This document shows, piece by piece, positions 17,554-25,519 of a DNA stretch of 53,900 nucleotides. Source of the stretch: Bacteroidales bacterium (lineage in GTDB: Bacteria; Bacteroidota; Bacteroidia; Bacteroidales; P3); assembly GCA_016296345.1 (NCBI GenBank), contig JAEDJL010000006.1:1-53900 (forward strand), in the 5' to 3' direction. The notes beneath the pieces were generated by a model that was not told the DNA's origin, did no database searches, and saw only the letters and a program-made list of their open reading frames with translations. The translations under genes and the position numbers were made by a program. Position 1 is the first letter of the stretch, and each line of letters opens with the position of its first letter.

Positions 17554-19116
17554 ATGAAATATGCAATCATTGCCGCAGGAGAAGGAAGCAGGCTGAGAGA
17601 AGAGGGAATTGAGGTTCCCAAACCTATGGTCAGCCTCAGAGGTGAAATGTTGATTGAAAGACTTATCCGAATTTTCAAATCGCAGGGTACAGAGGAGATT
17701 TCTATCATTATCAATGCTCACTCTCCCGAATTGAAGGAGTATTTGGAGGGGGTGATAAGGAGAGATAGTTCGATAAATCTGATTGTAAAGACAACGCCTT
17801 CTTCTGCCCACAGCTTTTATGCAATACTCAACCATAGTTGCCGACCGTTTGAGGAGTTGTGTCTTACAACTGTCGATACTATTTTCTCGGAAGAGGTTTT
17901 CAAAAGCTATATTGATGATTTCAATTCGAGAAAGGATATTGATGCTCTTATGGCAACGACGGATTATGTCGATGATGAAAAACCTTTGTGGGTCAGAACG
18001 GACGAGAGAAACAGAATTTTGGAATTTTCTTCCTGCCAAAAGAGCGAGCGAGCTTTGGTTTCGGGAGGGATTTACTGCCTTAGGAAAAAGGCTTTGAGCG
18101 TTGCGTTTGATGCAATGGAGCAAGGGGTGGAACGAATGAGGAACTACCAGCAGATGTTGGTCGAAAAGGGTTGTGAGGTTTTTGCTTTCAACTTCGGAAA
18201 GATACTCGACATTGACCACGCAGGCGACATTGACAAGGCGGAGTGCTTTCTCGAAAGTCAGAACAAGAGAGTGTTGTGCATCGAAAGGGCTGAAAGGTTC
18301 TCTGCCGGCTGCGAACAAAAGGACAAGAGGCTCTTTGACCTTGTTTGCCAAGCCTTGGAGAAGAGAGGAATGAGGGTTTATGCCGTAGGAGAAGACTTTT
18401 TGAGTAAAGAAGAACTGCAACAGGCGGATTGTGTGGTCTCTATGGCAAGAAGCGAGGCTGCAACGGATATGTTGAACGAAGTTTGCCAAGCAAAAATCGG
18501 AGTCATAAACTCTCCCGAAGGGGTAAGGAATTGCTCTCGGGCGAGATTGAATACTTTGTTGCAAGATATGGGAATTGCAATTCCGCGATTTGTTGTAGTG
18601 AACCGAGGGGAGGCTGCGTTGGATTGTGTTAAGGGTTTGGAGGATTGCAGTTCGTGGTGGGTCAAGCGTGCTGATGCTCAAACAATGTGTGCAGGCGATG
18701 TGGTAAGGTCAAGAAGCGAAAAGGAGCTTGCAAAGCTTGTGGAAGAGATGTTTGCAAGACAGATTGACCAATGTTTGGTTTGCGAGCATATTTGTGGAAG
18801 ATTGGTCAAGGTTTACCACATTGCAGAGAGCGAGTTTTTGGAATATTTTTTCCCTTCGGCAGATAAATTCTCCGATTTGGAAAATATATCGGGGAATTTT
18901 CCCGATATAAGCAAAGAATTTTTGAAACAGCTGTCTGACAAGGTCGCAAAGGCTTTGAAATTGGAGGTTTTCGGCATGGATTTAATCCAAACGAAAGAGG
19001 GAAAGTTCTATGTGATTGACGTAAATGACTTTCCGAGCTTTTCGGACTTTGCTCCTAAGGCAGCAGATGTGATAAGTGATAAGGTAACAGGCTTATGCAA
19101 ACAGATAAGAAAGTAA
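17554..19116 (+). CDS. Nucleotidyltransferase / ATP-grasp fusion
   Basis: A 520-residue protein of two parts. Residues 1-240 are a sugar-nucleotidyltransferase-like (NTP_transferase) domain: IIAAGEGSRL near residue 5, PKPM near 23, and the metal-binding TTVDT near 108. Residues about 245-520 look like an ATP-grasp ligase or kinase: a pre-ATP-grasp Rossmann-like stretch, WWVKRADAQTM, CEHICGRLVKVYHI, then FGMDLI and VIDVNDFPSFSDF, whose D-x-N is the metal site. The LVKVYHI...DVNDFP pattern recalls inositol-phosphate kinases of the ITPK type, but RimK-like ligases share it. It overlaps the next gene by 22 bases and heads a five-gene inositol-lipid cluster. A CTP transferase acting on inositol phosphate is plausible; the true reaction is unknown. 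Confidence 0.85.
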   Translation: MKYAIIAAGEGSRLREEGIEVPKPMVSLRGEMLIERLIRIFKSQGTEEISIIINAHSPELKEYLEGVIRRDSSINLIVKTTPSSAHSFYAILNHSCRPFEELCLTTVDTIFSEEVFKSYIDDFNSRKDIDALMATTDYVDDEKPLWVRTDERNRILEFSSCQKSERALVSGGIYCLRKKALSVAFDAMEQGVERMRNYQQMLVEKGCEVFAFNFGKILDIDHAGDIDKAECFLESQNKRVLCIERAERFSAGCEQKDKRLFDLVCQALEKRGMRVYAVGEDFLSKEELQQADCVVSMARSEAATDMLNEVCQAKIGVINSPEGVRNCSRARLNTLLQDMGIAIPRFVVVNRGEAALDCVKGLEDCSSWWVKRADAQTMCAGDVVRSRSEKELAKLVEEMFARQIDQCLVCEHICGRLVKVYHIAESEFLEYFFPSADKFSDLENISGNFPDISKEFLKQLSDKVAKALKLEVFGMDLIQTKEGKFYVIDVNDFPSFSDFAPKAADVISDKVTGLCKQIRK

Positions 19117-20027
19117 AATTGGAGGATAGTTTGAAGTCTGCCGACACCGAGGAGACTTTGGATATATGGTTTTATCGTCCCTTGGGTTTCAGACTTGCCC
19201 TTTTGTGCGAAAGGCTGCACATTACGCCGAACATGATTACCATTTTCAGCATCTTTGTGGGCGTGGCAGCCGGTCTGTTGTTCTATCCTGCGGACTTGAA
19301 GGTCAATATAATTGGTATGGTGTTGCTTGTGTTTGCCAATCTGCTCGATTCGACAGACGGACAGCTTGCCCGACTTACCAATAATCACACAAGGATTGGC
19401 AGAATTTTGGACGGATTGGCAGGAGATGCGTGGTTTATCTGTATTTATTTGGTGTGCGTTTTCAGATTGTTGAACTCCGGCTGCTCGTCTTGGTTATGGT
19501 TGCTTGCTTCTGCCGCAGGAGTGTGTCATATCTTGCACGCAGCAATGGCAGACTACTATCGAAACATTCATCTTATGATTTTGAAATCTTCTTCGGGCAG
19601 CGAACACGATACTTCAAGGCAGATGAGTGAAGTGTTGAAGGGTATGTCGTTCAGAGAAAAGCCGTTTGAAAAAATTTGTCTGTGGTTTTATCGCAACTAT
19701 ACCAAGCAGCAAGAAATGCTTTCGCCAAAAATGCAGGTCTTTCTCAAAACTTTGAGAACAACTTTCGGAGAAAATATTCCCCAAGAGCTGAAAAACTCGC
19801 TCCGCAAGGCAAACAAATCTAATATGCCGCTGACAAACATCTTGCAATTCAACACAAGGGTGATTTTTCTCTTCATCTGTTTGGCGATTGACTGCGTTTG
19901 GCTCTATTTTGTTTTTGACTTGGTGGTGATGAACTCGGTGTTGGTGGTTCTGATTGTGAGAGAAGAGCGGTTTGCAGCTAAGTTTAACAATATCATTTTG
20001 AAAGAAAACTATTCCAAAGTGTCGTGA
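19095..20027 (+). CDS. CDP-alcohol phosphatidyltransferase (inositol lipid)
   Basis: A 310-residue membrane enzyme with the family motif D85-x2-D88-G-x2-A-R93, then G102-x3-D106. It differs from the usual form in that four residues, not three, separate D106 from D111 (DGLAGD). The family joins a CDP-activated lipid to an alcohol. In Bacteroides the enzyme in this genomic setting makes phosphatidylinositol phosphate from CDP-diacylglycerol and inositol phosphate, and that is the likely role here. Several membrane helices follow the motif; a soluble helical insert (about residues 175-240) precedes the last helices. It overlaps both neighbours. Confidence 0.88.
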   Translation: MQTDKKVKLEDSLKSADTEETLDIWFYRPLGFRLALLCERLHITPNMITIFSIFVGVAAGLLFYPADLKVNIIGMVLLVFANLLDSTDGQLARLTNNHTRIGRILDGLAGDAWFICIYLVCVFRLLNSGCSSWLWLLASAAGVCHILHAAMADYYRNIHLMILKSSSGSEHDTSRQMSEVLKGMSFREKPFEKICLWFYRNYTKQQEMLSPKMQVFLKTLRTTFGENIPQELKNSLRKANKSNMPLTNILQFNTRVIFLFICLAIDCVWLYFVFDLVVMNSVLVVLIVREERFAAKFNNIILKENYSKVS

Positions 20028-21025
20028 AAAAGAAGTACGAGCTTATATTTCTTGCAATAGGTCTTGTTGCCGTGGTGGCGATGGTGTGGTCTATCGGCTT
20101 GGAAGCGATTGTTGCCAACATAAAGCAAACATCGTGGTGGTTTGTTGCAATCATTGCCGTAAGGTTTCTTGTTTATCCGCTCAACACTGTTGCTTGGAAA
20201 GCTGTCATTCCGCAAGACAACGGCTCGGAAGCAAAAGTATCGTTTGCAAAACTTCTCAATCTCACAATAAGCGGCTATGCCATTAACTACATTACCCCTG
20301 TCATGGCTTTGGGAGGAGAACCTTACAGGATTTTGAGGCTCAAAGAATATGTGGGAACAAAGAGAGCAACTTCGTCGGTGCTGATGTATGCTATTATGCA
20401 CGTGCTTTCTCACTTTGTATTTTGGATTTTGGGATTTGTTTTGATATTGCTCTATCCCAAAACAAGCTCCGGCATCAAGATTACCTCGGCATTTTTTATC
20501 CTTTTGTGCATTCTTTCATCGTTTTTCATTTCCAAGTTTTTCAAAAGCGGCATTGCTGTCGGCTTTTTCAACACTCTTGCAAAAATTCCGATAGTCGGAA
20601 AGTGGGCAAAGAAGAAAATAACAAAGGAGTTTTGCGATGGTTTGCAGCAAATAGACTTTCAAATTCAGGACTTGTACTTCAATCACAAAAATCGCTTCTT
20701 TCGCTCGCTTGTTACCGAAACTCTTTCGAGAATTGCGGGCTGTTTGGAGATTTTATTGATTATGCAGGCTATCGGAATGGAGGTCAATTTGTTTGAAGCG
20801 ATAATTATTTCGACCGGAACGAGCCTCTTTGCCAACATTCTCTTCTTCTCTCCTATGCAACTCGGAACTAAAGAGGGCGGTTTGATATTGGCGTTGAAGA
20901 GCTTGGGAATGGAGGCTGCCAACGGGGTGTATATTGGTCTTGCAATGAGGATTAGCGAACTTTTTTGGATAATTGCAGGCGTTGTAATGATAAAAACATA
21001 TAAACGGAAAACCAAGATAAAATGA
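20024..21025 (+). CDS. Flippase-like integral membrane protein (UPF0104)
   Basis: A 333-residue protein with about eight hydrophobic helices, matching the lysylphosphatidylglycerol synthase transmembrane-region family. Typical features are the N-terminal LIFLAIGLVAVVAMVW helix, GYAINYITPVMALGGEPYRIL near residue 85, and FFSPMQLGTKEGGLIL near 275. It starts at a GTG that overlaps the stop of the preceding gene, and its stop overlaps the next start, so translation is probably coupled. In this cluster it may move or modify inositol lipids across the inner membrane. No enzyme domain is fused to it. Confidence 0.85.
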   Translation: MKKKYELIFLAIGLVAVVAMVWSIGLEAIVANIKQTSWWFVAIIAVRFLVYPLNTVAWKAVIPQDNGSEAKVSFAKLLNLTISGYAINYITPVMALGGEPYRILRLKEYVGTKRATSSVLMYAIMHVLSHFVFWILGFVLILLYPKTSSGIKITSAFFILLCILSSFFISKFFKSGIAVGFFNTLAKIPIVGKWAKKKITKEFCDGLQQIDFQIQDLYFNHKNRFFRSLVTETLSRIAGCLEILLIMQAIGMEVNLFEAIIISTGTSLFANILFFSPMQLGTKEGGLILALKSLGMEAANGVYIGLAMRISELFWIIAGVVMIKTYKRKTKIK

Positions 21026-21747
21026 CAATATCAGATAAGAACTTAAAGGCTTTTGTGTTTGACTTCGGGGCTACCCTTGACACAGGCGGCGTTCATTGGT
21101 ATAATGTGTTCTTTGACCAATATACCAAGGAGTTTCCCTATTTGAGCGACGAGATTTTCAGAGAGGCTTACGTATATGCAGAACGTAATCTGTCAAACAA
21201 GCGTCTTGTCAAACCAACTGACACTTTCAGAGAAACTTTACAAAAGAAACTTGTGCTGCAAAGCAGATATTTGGAAATAACAAACCTGTTTATTTCGGAC
21301 AAGCAAAGAGCTAAAATCCTTGACGGCTGTTACAAAACAGTGTTGCAGAATGTGGAGAATGCAAAAAGGGTTTTGGAGTTTCTGTCTCCGAAATACAGGC
21401 TTGCTTTGATAAGCAACTTTTATGGCAACATTGAGACTGTGCTATGTGAGTTGGGATTGAAACATTTCTTTGAGAGGGTTTTTGAAAGTGCAAAGGTCGG
21501 TTTCAGCAAGCCCGACGAGAGATTGTATCTGCATTGTTTGAAAGAGCTGAACTTAAACGGCAATGAGTGTGCAATGGTGGGCGATTCGTATCCGAAAGAC
21601 ATCGTTCCGGCAAAGAAATTGGGCTTTTTGACAATCTGGTTAAACGTTAAAGGTTGGCAAGAGGAAAATAAATCGGGCGAATGTGCCGATATAGTAATCA
21701 AAAATTTGAATGAAATAATAAGTAAAGTGGAAATCAACAAAGGATAA
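21022..21747 (+). CDS. HAD family phosphatase
   Basis: A 241-residue HAD hydrolase. Motif I is FDFGATLD with nucleophile D14; the usual second Asp is Gly16, as in other DxGxTL HADs. Motif II is LISNF, motif III K in VGFSKPDERLY, and motif IV MVGDSYPKDI. A helical cap lies between motifs I and II. The four-base overlap with the previous gene and position before inositol-3-phosphate synthase suggest that it removes the phosphate of phosphatidylinositol phosphate, as described for the equivalent Bacteroides gene. That assignment rests on context. Confidence 0.87.
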   Translation: MTISDKNLKAFVFDFGATLDTGGVHWYNVFFDQYTKEFPYLSDEIFREAYVYAERNLSNKRLVKPTDTFRETLQKKLVLQSRYLEITNLFISDKQRAKILDGCYKTVLQNVENAKRVLEFLSPKYRLALISNFYGNIETVLCELGLKHFFERVFESAKVGFSKPDERLYLHCLKELNLNGNECAMVGDSYPKDIVPAKKLGFLTIWLNVKGWQEENKSGECADIVIKNLNEIISKVEINKG

Positions 21748-21774
21748 CTTATCAATACAAAAATAATAGTAAAA

Positions 21775-22923
21775 ATGGAAAAAATCAGAATTGCCATTGT
21801 GGGAGTGGGCAACTGTGCTTCTGCTCTCATTCAAGGGCTTGAGTATTACGGAAACAAAGCACGGAACAATTCTTCGCAAGGTATGATGGCAGATAATATC
21901 GGAGGCTACACGGCAGAAGATATTGAAGTGGTTGCCGCTTTTGATGTCGATCAACGCAAAGTGGGAAAGACATTGGACAAAGCTATATATGCCAAACCAA
22001 ACTGCACAATCAACATCATAGACCCTCAAGATTTTCCAAAAAGTTGCGTAGTTGTCGAAAAAGGTCATGTTTTGGACGGAGTGTCTGACCACATGAGGGA
22101 TTACAACAAGTATCCTGTCGATACAACCTTTCTTGTCGATGAAACAACTCCTTCGGTTGATATTGTCAAACGCCTCAAAGAAGTACGGGCTGACATATTG
22201 ATTAACTACCTTCCGGTGGGAAGCGAGCAGGCAACGAAGTTTTACGCTCAGTGTGCGATAGATGCTCATGTGGCTTTCTTGAACTGCATACCTGTTTTCA
22301 TCGCTTCCAATCCCGAATGGGAACAAAAGTTCATCGATGCAGGGCTTCCGTTGGTCGGAGACGACATGAAGAGCCAATTTGGTGCAAGTATCCTTTCGCA
22401 GATGTTGCAAGAGCTTGCATTCGCACGAGGACACAAAGTAAAATGTCATATTCAGGAGAACGTGGGAGGCAATACTGATTTTCTGAATATGATGAATACT
22501 TCACGCTTAGCTTCAAAGAAAATAAGCAAAGAAAATGTTATTCGTTGCCAACACGACATCAGAGGTTTGGATTCTCACGAGAGTTTCTTGTATGCAGGTC
22601 CGAGCAACTATATTGCCTACTATAAGGACAACAAAATTGCCAACTTCCATTTGGAATTGGAAGGTTTTGGCGGCTCACCCGTCAGCTTTGATGCACGATT
22701 GTCAGTAATAGATTCTCCAAACAGTGCAGGAGTTGTCATAGACGCCATTCGATACCTCAAAGTTGCAAGAGAATTGGGAATAACAGGCTCTTTGCACGGA
22801 GCAAGTGCCTTCACCCAAAAAACACCTCCTTTCCCTATGACGTTTGAAGACGCTCAATACGAGTGCAGAATGTTGGCTCAAAGACAGCTTACCGAGCTTA
22901 CGAAAAAACAAGTAAGGAAATAG
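21775..22923 (+). CDS. Inositol-3-phosphate synthase
   Basis: A 382-residue NAD-dependent enzyme that cyclises glucose-6-phosphate to inositol-3-phosphate. The Rossmann motif IVGVGNCASALIQG is at residues 7-20. Conserved catalytic stretches include INYLPVGSEQATKFYAQ, FLNCIPVFIAS, VGDDMKSQFGASI and NVGGNTDFLNM. Length and motifs match the compact bacterial/archaeal form and not the longer eukaryotic one. It is the last gene of the inositol-lipid operon, 27 bases after the HAD gene, and supplies the headgroup for the phosphatidyltransferase at 19095. Confidence 0.95.
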   Translation: MEKIRIAIVGVGNCASALIQGLEYYGNKARNNSSQGMMADNIGGYTAEDIEVVAAFDVDQRKVGKTLDKAIYAKPNCTINIIDPQDFPKSCVVVEKGHVLDGVSDHMRDYNKYPVDTTFLVDETTPSVDIVKRLKEVRADILINYLPVGSEQATKFYAQCAIDAHVAFLNCIPVFIASNPEWEQKFIDAGLPLVGDDMKSQFGASILSQMLQELAFARGHKVKCHIQENVGGNTDFLNMMNTSRLASKKISKENVIRCQHDIRGLDSHESFLYAGPSNYIAYYKDNKIANFHLELEGFGGSPVSFDARLSVIDSPNSAGVVIDAIRYLKVARELGITGSLHGASAFTQKTPPFPMTFEDAQYECRMLAQRQLTELTKKQVRK

Positions 22924-22961
22924 GTTCAGGCAGATTGCTATACAATAATATATAATAAGGA

Positions 22962-22998
22962 AACGGGCAGCAAAGATTTAGATTCTCTGCTGCCCGTT
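22962..22998. terminator. Convergent terminator hairpin
   Basis: AACGGGCAGCA (22962-22972) pairs with TGCTGCCCGTT (22988-22998) between two convergent genes. The T-rich side (TTTCCTTATT) favours termination of the leftward rny transcript, but the stem can serve both. Confidence 0.7.
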
Positions 22999-23022
22999 GT
23001 GTGTTTGGGTATTCCGAAAAGA

Positions 23023-24564
23023 CTACTTGGCGTAATTTACTGCCCTTGTCTCTCTGATAACCGTTACTTTTATCATGCCGGGGAACACCATTTCGTTCTG
23101 AATTCGCTTTGACAAGTCGAAAGATATTTGATTGGCTTCCTGATCTGACACTTTCTCTGCCGAGACTATAACTCTCAGTTCTCTGCCGGCTTGAATTGCG
23201 TAAGTCTTTACAACTCCCGGATAACTCATTGCCATTTCTTCCAACTTGTGAAGACGATTGATGTAAGCCTCTACGACCTCTCGCCTTGCTCCTGGCCTTG
23301 CTCCCGATATTGCGTCGCACACTTGGACTATCGGAGCATAGAGACTTTGCATCTCAACCTCATCGTGGTGAGCGCCTATGGCGTTGCTTACTTCTGTCTT
23401 TTCTTTGTACTTTTCTGCCAACTTCATTCCGAGAATTGCGTGTGGCAATTCGGGTTCGTTGTCAGGCACTTTGCCGATGTCATGCAGCAATCCTGCTCGC
23501 TTTGCTATCTTTGGATTGAGACCAAGCTCGCTTGCCATTGTCGCACATAGGTTTGCGACTTCGCGAGAGTGCTGCAAAAGATTTTGTCCGTAGGAAGAGC
23601 GGTACTTCATCTTGCCGACTATTCTCACAAGTTCGTGATGCAGGTTTACAATTCCAAGGTCGATGCAAGTTCTCTTACCTGTTTCGATTACTTCTTGTTC
23701 GATTTGTTTCTTTGTTTTGGCAACTACTTCTTCTATTCGTGCAGGGTGAATACGTCCGTCGGTTACCAATTTGTGCAAAGCGAGCCTTGCAACTTCTCTT
23801 CTGACAGGATCAAAGCACGAAAGCAAAATCGCATCGGGCGAATCGTCAATAATAACCTCCACTCCGGTAAGATTTTCGAGTGTTCTGATGTTTCGTCCCT
23901 CTCGACCGATAATTCTACCCTTCACTTCTTCATTTTCGAGGTTGAAAACAGAGACTGTGTTTTCTATTGCGTTCTCTGTGGCTGTACGTTGTATCGATTC
24001 GATTACGATTTTCTTCGCTTGCTGATTGGCAGTCAGCTTTGCTTCTTCCACAATCTCCATGATTTTGTTGGCAGCATCGCTCTTTGCCTCTTCGGTAAGG
24101 CTTTCAATCAACTGTGCCTTAGCCTCTTCGGCAGATAAACCTGCCACTTGTTCCAATTTTTCGATACTTTCGCGATAGGCTTTCTCAACTTCTTGTTGGC
24201 GGGCTTGAAGACGCTCTGCCTGTTTGTTGAGATTTTCTTTTGCTGCGAGGAATTCTGTACTTTTCTTTTGCAATTCCTCCACCTTTTGGTTCAATGCCTG
24301 CTCTTTCTGCTTAATTTTGTTTTCTGCCTGCATGACTTTGCTGTTTCGCTCTTGCACTTGCTTTTCGTGTTCGCTTTTTAGTTGCAAGAACTTCTCCTTT
24401 GCCTGCAAAATCTTCTCTTTTTTCAAAATTTCCGCTTTCTCTTCGGCTTCTTTGAGTACCTGTCGGCTCTTTTTTTCCAAGATGCCTCTCAATTTTGTCG
24501 TTGCAAGAGCAATGCCAATGCCCACTCCCACCAATCCGACAACGATAAAGATTACTATGTTCAT
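23023..24564 (-). CDS. rny: Ribonuclease Y
   Basis: A 513-residue membrane-anchored endoribonuclease that starts mRNA decay. In order: N-terminal helix (MNIVIFIVVGLVGVGIGIAL), a long charged coiled coil (about residues 30-190), KH RNA-binding domain with GREGRNIRTLE, and the HD metal-dependent phosphohydrolase domain with LLHDIGK and GAHHDEVEM. The C-terminal region ends RAVNYAK. The ATG at 24564 puts the helix at the N-terminus; the 22 extra codons upstream start with a non-ATG codon. zapA lies upstream on the same strand, separated by 285 bases with several hairpins. Confidence 0.96.
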   Translation of the reverse strand: MNIVIFIVVGLVGVGIGIALATTKLRGILEKKSRQVLKEAEEKAEILKKEKILQAKEKFLQLKSEHEKQVQERNSKVMQAENKIKQKEQALNQKVEELQKKSTEFLAAKENLNKQAERLQARQQEVEKAYRESIEKLEQVAGLSAEEAKAQLIESLTEEAKSDAANKIMEIVEEAKLTANQQAKKIVIESIQRTATENAIENTVSVFNLENEEVKGRIIGREGRNIRTLENLTGVEVIIDDSPDAILLSCFDPVRREVARLALHKLVTDGRIHPARIEEVVAKTKKQIEQEVIETGKRTCIDLGIVNLHHELVRIVGKMKYRSSYGQNLLQHSREVANLCATMASELGLNPKIAKRAGLLHDIGKVPDNEPELPHAILGMKLAEKYKEKTEVSNAIGAHHDEVEMQSLYAPIVQVCDAISGARPGARREVVEAYINRLHKLEEMAMSYPGVVKTYAIQAGRELRVIVSAEKVSDQEANQISFDLSKRIQNEMVFPGMIKVTVIRETRAVNYAK

Positions 24565-24849
24565 TGTTGTACCTATAAATATTGTTAGTTTATAAGCGGG
24601 AACTGCCGGAAAGACATTCACGAATACCAATTTGAAGATAAGAAAAACCGCACCAATCTCGATAATGGAGTATAGTAAACTCCTAAATAAAAAGATTTGA
24701 GTGCCTTTTGTATCAAACTTCCACCGTCTCCTGAGAGATTTCTGTTAAGAAATGAGGCCTGTTTTCCCCAAAATGAGCTTAACTCGTTATTGTTTTAGTG
24801 TTGAGTTTACAGACTGCAACGAAACTGATGCGGTATATTGCAATTAAAA
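24565..24849 (-). ncRNA. Possible structured RNA between zapA and rny
   Basis: No gene is seen in these 285 bases. They hold three inverted repeats: GGAGT/ACTCC (24667-24683), ATTTCT/AGAAAT (24738-24753) and AACTC/GAGTT (24780-24806). In gammaproteobacteria 6S RNA lies next to zapA, so a 6S-like RNA is a possibility here. I could not build the long rod with a central bubble by eye, so this is a weak call; a long structured leader of rny is equally possible. Confidence 0.2.
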
Positions 24850-25143
24850 CTATTCAGATACTTTTTCAAGGTTGTGAAGCAGTGATTGAAGTCTTTCTGT
24901 AACTATTTTCCTGTCATCGTTATGCAATCTGTTTTGCTTAATGAAAGCCGTAACATATTGCAACAGCACCATGGCAAGCAAATCCTGCTTATCCTCGTAA
25001 GCTCTTCTTGCTTCATAACCGTTTATCGTATCATTAACCATTGCAGAGGCACTTTCAAAAATGCTTCTCTCGCTTTCTTTGACATTAACTTTGTATGTCC
25101 TTCCTGCCAATTCAACACTCATGCTGACAATCTCCTCTGCCAT
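24850..25143 (-). CDS. zapA: Cell division protein ZapA
   Basis: Ninety-seven residues from the ATG at 25143 (MAEEIVSMSVELAGRTYKVNV); a GTG three codons earlier is possible. The short beta-rich head is followed by a long helix that forms a coiled coil (RRAYEDKQDLLAMVLLQYVTAFIKQN). ZapA binds FtsZ and bundles Z-ring filaments at midcell. Its start lies inside the 3' end of the upstream coiled-coil gene (32-base overlap), so the two are probably translationally coupled. Confidence 0.85.
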   Translation of the reverse strand: MAEEIVSMSVELAGRTYKVNVKESERSIFESASAMVNDTINGYEARRAYEDKQDLLAMVLLQYVTAFIKQNRLHNDDRKIVTERLQSLLHNLEKVSE

Positions 25144-25450
25144 GGTCTTCACTTTTATCTTCTACCGAAACCAACAAAGCCAATGCTTTGTTCACTTTCT
25201 GCAACAATTCGTCTATCTTGCTTCTGAACTCGTCTATATCTTCCCTTTGTTCAATCGCTTTCGTTAATTTAATTTTTTGTTGGTCTTGTTCTGTTTGATT
25301 TTTGTCCTCGGACAATGCCGCAAGCGATGCTTTGAGCTTCTCATTCTCCCTCTTGCACAGAGCCAACTCTGCTTCAAGCTGTTCTTTCTGCACAAGAATT
25401 TCCACCACCTTGTCTTCAATCTTCTCAATTATCGAAACAATCTCGCTCAT
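25112..25450 (-). CDS. Coiled-coil protein upstream of zapA
   Basis: A 112-residue, highly charged protein. Residues 1-50 are an almost continuous heptad coiled coil (IIEKIEDKVVEILVQKEQLEAELALCKRE), a Q/K-rich linker follows, then a second helix (FRSKIDELLQKVNKALALL). An SD-like AAGGAG and a TATATTTG promoter box precede it. Its position before zapA, with overlapping frames, suggests a division-associated role by context. I do not recognise the family. Confidence 0.7.
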   Translation of the reverse strand: MSEIVSIIEKIEDKVVEILVQKEQLEAELALCKRENEKLKASLAALSEDKNQTEQDQQKIKLTKAIEQREDIDEFRSKIDELLQKVNKALALLVSVEDKSEDHGRGDCQHEC

Positions 25451-25473
25451 CTCGGCATTCTCCTTACGATTTG

Positions 25474-25481
25474 CAAATATA
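25474..25481 (-). promoter_or_regulatory. Promoter box of coiled-coil/zapA operon
   Basis: The minus strand reads TATATTTG followed by CAAAT, 23 bases before the ATG at 25450. No exact TTTG lies at the standard distance. Confidence 0.5.
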
Positions 25482-25519
25482 GTACTTTTTATTTGTTCAA
25501 CAATCGTTTTGCTTTGCTT

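Noticed and set aside
17317..18681. Long minus-strand frame (454 codons) opposite the nucleotidyltransferase gene
   Set aside because: It lies antisense to a gene with clear domains, its translation shows no motif, and it results from codon bias. The same applies to 13279-13986, 28997-30085 and 30784-31875.
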